Positions 39,457 through 51,000 of a stretch of 64,000 bases of DNA are shown piece after piece. The DNA is from Lentzea terrae (GTDB lineage: Bacteria; Actinomycetota; Actinomycetes; Mycobacteriales; Pseudonocardiaceae). The notes below the pieces were generated by a model, which had not been told where the DNA came from, made no database searches, and saw nothing but the letters and a program-made list of their open reading frames with translations. Location: contig NZ_QFWW01000036.1 in the NCBI RefSeq assembly GCF_003265345.1, positions 62,001-126,000 on the forward strand, in the 5' to 3' direction. Numbering within the stretch: the first letter of the stretch is position 1; every line of letters starts with the position of its first letter. Made by a program: the position numbers and the translations under genes.

Positions 39457-40620
39457 ATGTCCCCACGCCTGGCCACGTTCATCGTCTTCCTGCTGAACGG
39501 CGCTGTCTTCGGCACCTGGGCCGCCCGCGTGCCCGCGCTCGCCGAGCAGATCGGCGCGGAACCCGGCAGCCTCGGGCTGGCGTTGCTCGGGGCGAGCGCA
39601 GGTCTGGCCGTCACGGCGCCAATAGCCGCGCGGATCTGTGCGGTCCACGGGTCGCGCATGGTGCTGATAGCGAGCAGCCTCCTCAGTCCGCTCCTTCTGC
39701 CCGTGCTCGCGCTGTCGCGGTCACCGCTGCAGTTCGGGCTGACGCTCATCGCACTGGGCGCGAGCGTCGCCGCGATGGACGTATCGATGAACGTCGCTGC
39801 GGTCGTTGTCGTCCGTGACTTGCAACGGCCGTTGATGCCGCAGTTCCACGCGGGCTTCAGCTTCGGCGGCCTCATCGGGTCGTTGGGCAGTGCCGCCGCC
39901 GCTCAGGCGCACTGGACGCCGATGAAGCACTTCATCGCAGCAGCGATCGTGGGTCTACTCGTCACCGCGCTCATCGCGAAACACATCCCCGGAGGAGTAG
40001 GGGAGCGCCACAGGGAAGAAGTCACCGAACGCACGAACGTGCTCAAGAGCCCGGTCCTCTGGCTGTTGGCGAGCGTCGCGCTGTGCAGCGCCATCGCGGA
40101 AGGGGCGGCGGCGGACTGGTCGGCGTTGTTCATGGTGCGTGAGCGCGGTATGGGTGACGCGGCGGGTGCATACGCCTATGCGGGCTTCTCCATCGCGATG
40201 GCACTCGCACGGTGGTTCGGCGAGCCGATCCAACGCAAGCTGGGCCCGCACCGCCTCCTCGCAGTGGGCGGAGGTCTAGCCGCAACGGGACTGGCGCTGG
40301 CGGTGCTGATTCCCCTGCCGACGTCCGGCTACCTCGGGTTCGGCCTGGCCGGGCTGGGACTCGCGTTCTCGTTCCCCGTGGTCATGGACCTGGCGAGCGA
40401 GATCGGCAAACGCGCGGACGGCAGCGGCGGCGAACGTGAGCTGGGCCTTGTGACGACGATCGCCTACACGGGGTTCCTCGCGGGCCCGCCGATCGTGGGC
40501 GGTCTGGCGCACGTGAGTTCGCTCGTGGTGTCGCTCGGGTTCGTGGCGCTGGTCACCGCGCTGATCATCCCGGCGACCTGGCTGGCCAGGCGGGCCGCTA
40601 GGCAGCCGGCATCCGTTTGA
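39457..40620 (+). CDS. MFS transporter (YbjJ-like)
   Basis: 387 residues with about twelve hydrophobic segments; MFS-type features include FGTWAARVPALAEQIG near the first loop and DVSMNVAAVVVV in helix 4-5. It resembles the YbjJ/FucP-like group of putative sugar or metabolite carriers; the substrate is not known. ATG 39457 is preferred, since ATG 39445 directly abuts the operator palindrome. It is controlled by the divergent LacI gene. The 3' end overlaps the convergent lipoprotein gene by 23 bp. Confidence 0.88.
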   Translation: MSPRLATFIVFLLNGAVFGTWAARVPALAEQIGAEPGSLGLALLGASAGLAVTAPIAARICAVHGSRMVLIASSLLSPLLLPVLALSRSPLQFGLTLIALGASVAAMDVSMNVAAVVVVRDLQRPLMPQFHAGFSFGGLIGSLGSAAAAQAHWTPMKHFIAAAIVGLLVTALIAKHIPGGVGERHREEVTERTNVLKSPVLWLLASVALCSAIAEGAAADWSALFMVRERGMGDAAGAYAYAGFSIAMALARWFGEPIQRKLGPHRLLAVGGGLAATGLALAVLIPLPTSGYLGFGLAGLGLAFSFPVVMDLASEIGKRADGSGGERELGLVTTIAYTGFLAGPPIVGGLAHVSSLVVSLGFVALVTALIIPATWLARRAARQPASV

Positions 40621-41128
40621 GGGCCTCGACGCCGATCGGTTCCAGCAGGTCGCGTGCCTTGGCCTCGGTGACGCTGCCGCTCATGCCGATGGCGACCATC
40701 AGCGACTCGCCGCGCGTCACCGCGATGGTCGCCGTGCACACCATGTCCTTCTCCTGCTTGCCGCAGCTGAGCCACGTGGCGTGCTTGCCGGTCTGGACCT
40801 CGCGGCCCTTCTTCTGAATGTTCTTCGACTCGTCGAACGACCGGTAGGGGACCGCCACCACCACGCACGCGCTCTCCTTCAACGTGAAGAGACACGAGTT
40901 CGGCATCTCGGCGCGTGGTGCGGCCGGGACCTTGAGCGTCCCGATCGGCTTGAGGTCCGTCTCCGTGATGAGCCTGCACGGGTCGACGCCGGTGGTCTTG
41001 CGCGGCGTCGCGATGGCCAGCGGCGGCAGCGGCTCGGCGATGGGTTCGCCCTGGATGCGGTACGAGCAGCCGGCCACGGCCAACACTGCGAGCAGGAGGA
41101 GGAGAGAACGTCTCACACGGCGCAACAC
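40598..41128 (-). CDS. DUF3558 lipoprotein
   Basis: 176 residues. Lipoprotein signal with lipobox LAVAGC, then the DUF3558 domain: DPCRLITETDLKPIG, NSCLFTLKES and CTATIAV, with paired cysteines. It is a cell-surface lipoprotein of unknown role, common in Pseudonocardiales and mycobacteria. The start is GTG 41128 or 41116; a longer frame to 41158 would overlap the divergent gene start. Confidence 0.82.
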   Translation of the reverse strand: MLRRVRRSLLLLLAVLAVAGCSYRIQGEPIAEPLPPLAIATPRKTTGVDPCRLITETDLKPIGTLKVPAAPRAEMPNSCLFTLKESACVVVAVPYRSFDESKNIQKKGREVQTGKHATWLSCGKQEKDMVCTATIAVTRGESLMVAIGMSGSVTEAKARDLLEPIGVEALKRMPAA

Positions 41129-41151
41129 TAGAGGGTCGTACGCTCCTGGAC

Positions 41152-43083
41152 GTGGCAATCGAGCGCTCCACCAGAACGGGATTGGTGCCCCTAGTCGTCA
41201 TCGGCTTCGCAGTGGCGGCCCTCGCTGCCGTTGCGTTGAGCGCGCTCTCGGGCAACCCTCCGGCAGGGCTGCTGATCGTGCGCGTGCTGACCGAGACAGG
41301 CGCGGTGGTGACCATCGGCTCGTTGCTGCTGGCGGCGTTCCTCGTGCCACCGCAGAAGTCCGGCACTCTCGCAGCCGACGGTTACGCCGCGATGCGCACC
41401 GCTGGGTGGTTCGCGCTCGTGTGGCTCGTCGGCGCGCTTCTCTCTGTGCCGTTCAACACGGCGGCGGCGATCGACCGGCCGGTCAGCTCGTTCAGCTTCA
41501 GCCAGATGATCGCGACGGCGATGCTGCTGGAGCAGTCGAAGGCGTGGATCCTGACGGCGATCATCGTGAGCTTGCTCGCACTCGGCTGCCGGCTGGTGCT
41601 GTCGTGGGCGTGGACGACGGTCCTGCTGTTCCTGGCCATCTTCGCGTTGGTGCCGGTCGCGGTCACCGGCCACTCGTCGTCGGGTGGCTCGCACGACATG
41701 GCTACGAACAGCCTGCTGTTCCACCTCATCGCGGCCGTGTTGTGGGTGGGCGGCCTCATCGCGTTGCTCGCGCACGGCAGGCGTGGCGGTGCTCACCTGC
41801 CGCTCGCCGCGACGCGGTTCTCGAAGCTGGCACTGGTCTGCTGGATCGTCATGGCCGTCTCCGGCGTCGTCAACGCGCTCGTGCGTGTCACGCCGGTCGA
41901 CCTCGTCACGTCGACCTACGGCTGGCTGACGCTCGGCAAACTGGCCTGTCTGCTGCTGCTCGGCGTGTTCGGCTACTTCCAGCGCGAACGCGGCGTGAAG
42001 GGCGTGGTCGACGGGAAGCCGCACGCGTTGCTCAAGCTCGCGGGCCTCGAAGTGCTGCTGATGATGTTCACGATCGGGCTCGCGGTCGCGCTGGCTCGCA
42101 CGCCTCCTCCTAGCGGCAGCGTCGAACTGCCCAGCCGCACGGAGATCGCCATCGGCTACGACCTCGACGGGCCGCCCACGCTGGCGCGCATCCTGTTCGA
42201 CTGGCGCTTCGACCTCATCTTCGGCACGGCGGCGCTGGCTCTGGCACTGCTCTACGTGCTGGGCGTGCGCAGGCTGGTCAAGCGCGGCGACAAGTGGCCG
42301 GTCGGACGGACCGTCGCGTGGCTGTGCGGCTGCTTCTCGCTGCTCTTCGCGACGTCGTCGGGCATGGGCCGGTACTCGCCGGCGATGTTCAGCGTCCACA
42401 TGGAAGCGCACATGGTGCTGTCCATGCTGACGCCGATCCTGTTCGTCCTGGGTGGACCCGTCACGCTGGCGTTGCGCGCGTTGCCGGTCAACAAGGAGGT
42501 GCCGGGGCCGCGAGAGTGGTTGCTGGCCTTCGTGCACTCACCGGTCGCGCGGGTCCTCACGAACCCCTTCGTTGCGCTGGCGTTGTTCGTCGGGTCCTTC
42601 TACGCGCTGTACTTCTCAGGGCTGTTCGAGGCCGCGTTGCCGTTCCACTGGGCGCACCTCGCGATGAACGCCCACTTCATCCTCGCCGGCTACGTCTTCT
42701 ACTGGCCCGTGATCGGCGTGGACCCGGCACCGAACAAGTTGCCGCCGCTCGGCCGGTTGGGGCTGTTGTTCGCGTCGATCCCGTTCCACGCGTTCTTCGG
42801 CGTCGTGCTGATGAGTTCGCAGAACGTCATCGGCGAGCAGTTCTACCGCGGACTTTCGTTGCCGTGGGTGCAGAACCTGCTGGAGGACCAACGGCTCGGC
42901 GGCGGCATCGCGTGGGCGGCGGGGGAGATCCCGTTGCTGGTGGTCATGGTCGCCCTGCTCGCGCAGTGGGCGCGGCAGGACGGCAGAGACGCGAAGCGGT
43001 TGGACCGCAAGGCCGACGCCGATGGGGACGCCGACCTCGCGGCCTACAACGCGATGCTGCGCAAGATGGCGGGCAAGGACTAG
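41152..43083 (+). CDS. CopD-CtaG fusion, copper/cytochrome oxidase assembly membrane protein
   Basis: 643 residues with many membrane helices. The N-terminal half (about 1-310) is CopD-like (WFALVWLVGALLSVPFN, TGHSSSGGSHDMATNSLLFH, LWVGGLIALLAHG). The C-terminal half (about 325-600) is the CtaG/caa3-type domain (MFSVHMEAHMVLSMLTPIL, PFHWAHLAMNAHFILAGYVF, with Met/His copper ligands). The fusion is widespread in actinobacteria and moves copper to cytochrome oxidase or copper proteins. The GTG start is at 41152. No CopC or oxidase gene is adjacent. The stop borders the convergent ABC permease. Confidence 0.9.
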   Translation: MAIERSTRTGLVPLVVIGFAVAALAAVALSALSGNPPAGLLIVRVLTETGAVVTIGSLLLAAFLVPPQKSGTLAADGYAAMRTAGWFALVWLVGALLSVPFNTAAAIDRPVSSFSFSQMIATAMLLEQSKAWILTAIIVSLLALGCRLVLSWAWTTVLLFLAIFALVPVAVTGHSSSGGSHDMATNSLLFHLIAAVLWVGGLIALLAHGRRGGAHLPLAATRFSKLALVCWIVMAVSGVVNALVRVTPVDLVTSTYGWLTLGKLACLLLLGVFGYFQRERGVKGVVDGKPHALLKLAGLEVLLMMFTIGLAVALARTPPPSGSVELPSRTEIAIGYDLDGPPTLARILFDWRFDLIFGTAALALALLYVLGVRRLVKRGDKWPVGRTVAWLCGCFSLLFATSSGMGRYSPAMFSVHMEAHMVLSMLTPILFVLGGPVTLALRALPVNKEVPGPREWLLAFVHSPVARVLTNPFVALALFVGSFYALYFSGLFEAALPFHWAHLAMNAHFILAGYVFYWPVIGVDPAPNKLPPLGRLGLLFASIPFHAFFGVVLMSSQNVIGEQFYRGLSLPWVQNLLEDQRLGGGIAWAAGEIPLLVVMVALLAQWARQDGRDAKRLDRKADADGDADLAAYNAMLRKMAGKD

Positions 43084-43877
43084 ATCGACAAGGGCCTGCG
43101 GAATCCGCGGACCGCGAAGAACGCACCAATGACCGCGATCGCGCCGCTCGTGACCAACGCGCCGACCACTCCCGTCACGGGGTGGGCCAGCGCCAGGCTG
43201 CGGGCGGCGTCGACCGCGTAGGTCAGCGGGTTGATCTTCGCGACCGCCTGCAGCCAGCCCGGCAGGCCGCTGACCGGAACGAACGCGCTGGACGCGAACA
43301 TCAGCGGGAACATCGCCAGGAAGCCGACGGTCTGCATCAGCTCCGCCTTGCGCACCCAGGCGGCGATCGCGATGAACACCCAGCTCAGCGCCCATCCGAC
43401 GACCAGCGCGAGGCCCAGTGCCGCGAGCGTGCCGAGCATGCCGCCGTCCGGCCGGAACCCGAACACCAGCACACCGAACGCGATCATCAGCACGAGCTGG
43501 AACCCGGTCCGCACCGCGTCGGAGAGGTTGCGCGCCAACAGAACCGTGCTCGGCCTGATGGGCAGCGAACGGAACCGTGCGAGCACACCGTTCGACATGT
43601 CCTGCACGAGTCCGATGCCGGACGCGAGAGAGGACTGCATCGCGGTGTTCACGAGGATCGCGGGCAGCAGGAAGTTGATGTAACTCATGCCCGGCGGGAA
43701 GTTCGCCGTCGACGTGATGCTGCTGAAGATCTGGCTGAACAGCGTCAGCATGATCAACGGCTGCAGCACGCTGAAGAAGACGAGTGCGGGCGTGCGCAAC
43801 AACGCTCTGAGTGAACGGCCGGTCAGCACGAGCACCTGTGTCGGGTAGCTGCTGCCGTGCCAGGTCAAGGTCGCCAT
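43081..43877 (-). CDS. ABC-2 type permease (DrrB-like)
   Basis: About 265 residues, six hydrophobic segments. Family motifs: TPALVFFSVLQPLIMLTLF near the first helix, and GVLARFRSLPIRPSTVLLAR in the second loop, as in DrrB. Together with the upstream ATPase it forms a drug or lipid exporter. The ATG at 43877 has GGGGGAAT upstream; only eight bases separate it from the ATPase stop. Confidence 0.92.
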
Positions 43878-43885
43878 GATTCCCC

Positions 43886-44809
43886 CTAGTTCGCGGCGAG
43901 AGTGAGGTAGACGTCGTCCAAGGTGGGCTCAGCGAGGCCGATTTCGTGTGCCTCCAAGCCGTTGTCGTCCAACGCGCGCACGACCGTCGCAAGGTCGCGT
44001 GACGCGCTGACGGGCGTGGTGAGCGTGAGGCCCTCGGCAACGGGGTGGAGGCCCACCGCGTTGATCGCCTTCAGCGCGGTGTCCACTTCGGACGCCGAGT
44101 CGAGCGTCACGGTCACCGTGCGCTGGCCGACCTGGGCCTTGAGCTCGGCCGACGTGCCGGACGCGACGACCTTGCCGTGGGACAGCACGGTGATCGTGTC
44201 GGCGAGCCGGTCGGCCTCGTCGAGGTACTGCGTCGTGAGCAGCACGGTGGTGCCGTCGGCGACGAGCTTCTCGACGATCTCCCACATCCCGATGCGGCTG
44301 GCCGGGTCGAGACCGGTGGTCGGCTCGTCCAGGAACAGGACCTCCGGGCGGCCGACCAGGCTGGCCGCGAGGTCGAGCCGGCGCCGCATGCCGCCGGAGT
44401 AGGTCTTGGCGTTGCGCTTTGCGGCGTCGGTGAGGTCGAACTGCTCGAGCAGGTCGTCCGCGCGCTGGTGGGCCTGCTTGCGGCCGGCGCCGAGCAGGCG
44501 GGCGATCAGCACGAGGTTGTCGTGGCCGCTGAGCTGTTCGTCGACGGCGGCGAACTGGCCGGTCAGGCCGATGCGGCTGCGGACCTCGTGGCCCTGCTTC
44601 GCGACGTCGAACCCTGCGACCCGCGCGTTGCCCGCGGACAGCGGCAGCATCGTGGTGAGGATGTTGACGAGCGTGGTCTTGCCGGCGCCGTTGTGGCCCA
44701 GGAGGCCGAGCACGGTGCCCTTCTTCGCGGTGACACTGACGCCGTCGAGAGCGTGCACGTCACCGAACTTCTTGCTCACCTCGGTGGCTTCGATCATGAG
44801 CTCACTCAT
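43886..44809 (-). CDS. ABC transporter ATP-binding protein (DrrA-like)
   Basis: 307 residues. Walker A GHNGAGKTT, Q-loop, signature TYSGGMRRRLDLA, Walker B VLFLDEPTTGLD, and the C-terminal DrrA extension (VTVTLDSASEVDTALKAI). It energises the permease encoded next. The ATG at 44809 follows GGGGGAG and overlaps the TetR stop by eight bases, so regulator, ATPase and permease form one operon. Confidence 0.94.
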   Translation of the reverse strand: MSELMIEATEVSKKFGDVHALDGVSVTAKKGTVLGLLGHNGAGKTTLVNILTTMLPLSAGNARVAGFDVAKQGHEVRSRIGLTGQFAAVDEQLSGHDNLVLIARLLGAGRKQAHQRADDLLEQFDLTDAAKRNAKTYSGGMRRRLDLAASLVGRPEVLFLDEPTTGLDPASRIGMWEIVEKLVADGTTVLLTTQYLDEADRLADTITVLSHGKVVASGTSAELKAQVGQRTVTVTLDSASEVDTALKAINAVGLHPVAEGLTLTTPVSASRDLATVVRALDDNGLEAHEIGLAEPTLDDVYLTLAAN

Positions 44810-45410
44810 CTGTCTCCCCCTTGAGTGCGCCGTGCAGGAAAAGGTCGACGATGGCCTCGGGTTCGGCGGTCGTCTGGCCGAAACCCGCACCCATCCGGTT
44901 CGTGAAGACGGCGCCGAGCAGCATCCGCGCCGCGAGGTCAGGGCTGACGCGCAGCTCCTCCTCGCCGAACAGGCCCGCGACGGCCTCGGACAGCTGCTGC
45001 ATGCCGATCGGCGGTCCCTTGTGCTTCTTCTGTTCCTCGTCGTGCGGCTGGTAGCCGGTCTCGCGCAACGTGCCGATGAGGCCCCACATGCGGTCGAGGT
45101 ATCCGCTGAACGTGGCGACGCCCGAGGTCAGCCGTTCCGCCAATGGCACGTCCGTGGGGATCGCTTCGAGGCGGGCGACCTCTTCGTCTGAGCGCAACGC
45201 GCGTTGGACGCACGAGTCGAGCAGCTCCGCCTTGTCCTTGAAGACGCGGAAGACCGTGCCTTCCGCGATGCCGGCCGCCGCGGCGATCTGGCTGGTGGTG
45301 ACGTTCGCGCCGGCCATCACGACGAGCGGCAGCGTGGCCTGGACGATCGCTTCACGGCGGTCTTCCGGGCTCATCGCGGGGGCGCGGCGGCGGCGTGGTT
45401 CCTCTGACAC
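44802..45410 (-). CDS. TetR-family repressor of the DrrAB-type exporter
   Basis: 202 residues. Helix-turn-helix VTTSQIAAAAGIAEGTVFRVF; the rest is a ligand-binding helical domain. GTG 45410 is chosen; a longer frame begins at 45434 inside the operator. Two tandem palindromes sit directly upstream. It is first gene of an operon with the ABC transporter, so exporter substrates are the likely inducers. Confidence 0.9.
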   Translation of the reverse strand: MSEEPRRRRAPAMSPEDRREAIVQATLPLVVMAGANVTTSQIAAAAGIAEGTVFRVFKDKAELLDSCVQRALRSDEEVARLEAIPTDVPLAERLTSGVATFSGYLDRMWGLIGTLRETGYQPHDEEQKKHKGPPIGMQQLSEAVAGLFGEEELRVSPDLAARMLLGAVFTNRMGAGFGQTTAEPEAIVDLFLHGALKGETDE

Positions 45411-45422
45411 GCCTGCAACTGT

Positions 45423-45442
45423 ATGAGTGAGCACTCACTCAT
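45423..45442. promoter_or_regulatory. TetR operator 1
   Basis: ATGAGTGAG-CA-CTCACTCAT: perfect 9-bp arms with a 2-bp spacer, 13 bp upstream of the TetR start. Confidence 0.75.
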
Positions 45443-45446
45443 GTCA

Positions 45447-45466
45447 ATGAGTGGGCGCTCACTCAC
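45447..45466. promoter_or_regulatory. TetR operator 2
   Basis: ATGAGTGGG-CG-CTCACTCAC is a near copy of operator 1, starting 24 bp further upstream. Two sites at this spacing fit cooperative binding by two dimers. Confidence 0.65.
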
Positions 45467-45648
45467 TCGCTTCGGCTCGAGCGTCGCTCTAGCACACACC
45501 CCCGACAATTTCGCCGTTCGAGGTCGTTCAAGATCCCGACCTGTCCACAACCCGCGAGTAATCCACAGATCCCCGTCCCCTCCACTCCCGCCGGCCCCTC
45601 CAGGAGCAACCTGAACCAGCAACCCCACGACCCTGGAGGCAAAACCCG

Positions 45649-46062
45649 ATGTCCTGGAATTCCACGGTGGTCACCGTCGTTGGTCAGGTGGCGAGTGAGA
45701 TCTCGTACCGCTTCGGCGACGACGGCAAGACGAACGCCTTCTTCCACATCAACTCGACCGAGCGCCGCTACAACACCTCGATCGGCGACTGGGAGGACGG
45801 CGAGACCCTCTGGCTGGGGGTCTCCTGCTGGCGCAAGCTCGCGGACAGCGTGAAAACCGCGCTGTCCAAAGGTGATCCCGTGATCGTCCAGGGCAAGCTG
45901 CGCATGCGGCACTACGAGAAGGACGACGTGAAGAAGACCGCGTTCAACCTGGACGCGCTCCACGTCGGGCTGGATCTGAGCCGGGTGCAGTCACTGGGCT
46001 CCGCTCCCGTCGTTGAACCGCGGGCGAGTGAGGATCTCGCCGGGGAACCCGTGCCGTTTTGA
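45649..46062 (+). CDS. Single-stranded DNA-binding protein-like (OB fold)
   Basis: 137 residues, shorter than housekeeping SSB and without its acidic C-terminal tip (it ends GEPVPF). OB-fold features: VTVVGQVASEISYRF, FHINSTERRYN, TLWLGVSCWRKLADSV and DPVIVQGKLRMRHYE. It corresponds by position to mycobacterial Rv2478c, beside ettA. The ATG at 45649 has GGAGG upstream. It probably binds ssDNA in a specialised setting; the lack of the tail means it may not recruit the usual SSB partners. Confidence 0.85.
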   Translation: MSWNSTVVTVVGQVASEISYRFGDDGKTNAFFHINSTERRYNTSIGDWEDGETLWLGVSCWRKLADSVKTALSKGDPVIVQGKLRMRHYEKDDVKKTAFNLDALHVGLDLSRVQSLGSAPVVEPRASEDLAGEPVPF

Positions 46063-46327
46063 TCTTGCGCCCTTCGGGGCAACCGTGCGCGGGACTTCTT
46101 CGATCTCACCCGATCCGGATGTGCTGCCGGTGAAGATGTACGCACTGCGAACCAAGAAGGAGGGAAGCTCGTAGATCGGGGCCGCTGAGGACCGATCGCC
46201 GAGAGTCGTTCACGTTCGAACGGAACGGGCTGGTCACCGACTCGCGTGACGCTCGATCCGGGGGCGGACACGTGCTTGTCGGCGACCGAGGTCAGGAGCC
46301 TCTGAGCACCGCTCTACGATCGCCGCC

Positions 46328-48004
<1,677 letters not shown>

Positions 48005-48022
48005 GAGGGCAACGGCGACGTC

Positions 48023-51000
48023 GTGGCGGCGAGGGGCGAGACGCAGGCGAACGTCGAGGTGGGCACGCTGGTCGTGCCCGCCTGGCGGCTGCGTTGGCGG
48101 GCACCGGAGCTCGCTCTGGTGCTCGGTGAGCGCGCACTCGCGCTCGCCTCCGCCCGTCACGACGAAGCCGAACGGCTCCGCGCCGAGGCGTTGGTGGTCT
48201 TCGCGGGCAACCGCGTGGGCCGCGGCGTCCGCATCGCCGACCGGGCGATCGACGCCCTGAAGGCGGCCGAGGCCGCCGGCGAGTACGAGACCGCGTGGCT
48301 GCTGCGGGTGGAGCTCGCCGCGTGCGCGCGGTCCGTGGGCGCACCGCTCACGGGCTTCGCCGCGGTGACGCCCGTGCTCGAAGCCCCGGACGTGCCGGCC
48401 GAACTGCGGGCCTCGGCCCTGGTGCAGGCCAGCGAGTGCCTCGTCACGGTCGGCCGCGGCGACGAGCCCACGCGAGCGCTCGCGGAAGCCGACCAGCTCT
48501 ACGTCGCCGACACGACGCTCGACGACGACACCCGTCTGCTGCTGCGCGGCCTGATCCGCGCGGTGCAGGCAGCCCAGCACCGCCGGTGGGGCGACATCGC
48601 CGCGGCGATCGGTGCCGCGCGCGAAGGTCTCGACCTGCTCGGCAGGTTCGCCGACCCGTTGGCGGACAGCGGCCAGGGCATGGGCCGCCTCACGCTCGAA
48701 CTGGTGCTCGCGCTGATGGACGCGAACCGCCTGCTCGACGCGAGCGAGGTGGGCGCCCCGCTGCTCGACCGCCCGGTGCGCGCCCCGTCCGCTTCCACCT
48801 CCGGCTGGCTGCGCCTGGCGCTCGCGACCCGAGTGCACCTGCCCGCGGGCCGAGTCGTGCTCGCCCGCGAAATGCTGCGCGACGCCGCGGCCAGCGCCGA
48901 ACGCCACCAGCTCGACACGCTGCTGGCCGAAAGCCTGCTGGCGCTGGCGCACGTGCACGAGGTGTCCGGCGAACTGGCCGACGCGCTGACGAACCTGCGC
49001 TCCGCCCACGCCGCCGAGCGCCGCAGAGCCCGCGCCGTCTACGCGGTGCGAGCCAGACTCGCCGCCGAGTTCTCCGGTGTCCACCGGCAACCGGCCGACC
49101 TGCACCAGCAGCTGGCGAGCCTGCTCCGCCCGTTCGACGGCATGCAGATGGTGGCCGACGGCGTCCTGTCCGCCGCCCTGAAACAACAGCTCCGCACGTG
49201 GCGCCCGGTCCAGGTGCGCAAGGGCGACGGCCTGAAGGTCAAGCGCGTGCGCAGAGCTGCCGAAGACATGACCGTGGAGGGTTTGTCCGCGGCACGCCAG
49301 CACGCCGCCGACCGGTGGCGCATGGTCCAGCCGTTCGGCGAACCCGACGACAAAACCCCGGAACCCTTGGAACCCCCACCCTCACCCGTGCCTTCTTCCG
49401 ACCGCACAGTCCCGGCTTCAGGTCTGATCGCCTCCGCAGGCGCCATGGTGAGCGGCCGCCGCCGCGCAGCCCGAGTGGCCGCAGGCGAAATCGACGAGGA
49501 CCAGCCGACCACCCAGCCCGAGTCTCCCTCGCCGGAGCCGCAGCCCCAGCAGCTGACGCCGGACCAGGAACGCAAGCGCAAGGTCGAAGAACAGCTCATG
49601 GAGCTGCAGCGCGAGGCGCGCCGCCAGATCGAGGCGGAACGCCAGGCCCGCGCCGACCAACGCGCCCAAGCAGAACGCGAAGCAGCCGAAGAAGCAGCCC
49701 GCCAGGAAGCAGCCCGCCAGGAAGCAGCCCGCCAGGAAGCCGCGCGCCAGGAGGCCGAGCGCCAAGAAGCGGCTCGCCTGGAGGCCGAGCGCCAAGAACT
49801 GGCCCGCCAAGAACTGGCCCGCCAAGAGGCGGCTCGTCAGGAAGCTGCGCGCCAAGAGGCAGCCCGCCAAGAAGCCGAGCGCCAGGAAGCCGCCCGCCAG
49901 GCCGCAGAACGCGACGCCGCCGCCCGTGAGGAAGCGGCCCGCAGGGAAGCCGCGGCCCGCGAGGAGTCCGCCAGGGCCCAGCCGGAAAGCGTCCTCGACA
50001 TGCTCAAGGCCCAAGGCCTGCGAGCAGGCGGCCGCCGCCGAGCCCCGGACGCCGAGTCCGCCTCCGAAACCCCGTCGTGGCGCGTGGAACCCCCGACCCA
50101 CCTGCGCCAGGACGACGAGGCGAACACCCAGGAACCCCAAGCGCCACAAACCTATTTCGGCGCCCAGGGCACCCCGGACTACCTCCCCGACCCGAGCACC
50201 CCGGACGGCCCGTCCCGCTCGGGCCTGTCCGCGGCGTTCGCGCGCCCTCCGGCGGCCCCGGACTTCGGCCCCCACCTGGACGACCCGACCCCGGCCTACC
50301 CGCTCCAGACCCCGGCCGCCGGCTTCCCGGCTACCCGAGCCGACACCGACGAGCGCACGCTCCCCGAGCGCGACTACACCGCCCTCAACTTCAACACCGC
50401 GCAGTGGTCGACGGCGTCCATCCCGTCCCCAGACCCCGCAGAACACCCGGACCCGGCCCAACCAACCCCGAACCCGGAGCCGGACAAGGAACGCCAGCCG
50501 CTCCCGCCGATCCCAGATCCGGTCCCGTCGGTGCCGACCCCCGACGAGATCCCGCAACCTCCAGAGCCAGACCTGCTCTCGAGCACCTTCCTGAGCTCCG
50601 CGGACGTGGAGCAGGAGGACGACACCTCGAGCCTGCCCACAACCCCGGTCCAGCTGAACCCGCCTCAGGACCAGCCGAGCACGCAGCCCGGCTCCGCCGC
50701 GCAGCCGAGCTTCGGCACGCAGACCAGCTTCGGCACGCAGCCGACGTTCGGTACGCAGACGAACTTCGGCACCCAACCGACGTTCGGTACACAGACGAAC
50801 TTCGGCACCCAGCCCACCTTCGGCACGCAAGCGGGCTTCGGCGCCGAACCGAACCCGCCCGCCGACACCTCTCAGCCCGAGCAGCGCCCCCTGCCAGATC
50901 CAGCCGGCTGGGCGAACTTCGAGATCAGCCCGGACTTCGACGTCGACCCCATCGTGAGGATGTCGACGGGCCCGGCCACCGAACCCGACCAGCCGGACCT

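Noticed and set aside
49687..49920. CRISPR-like array
   Set aside because: The repeats are contiguous 15-bp coding units without spacers inside a long open frame.
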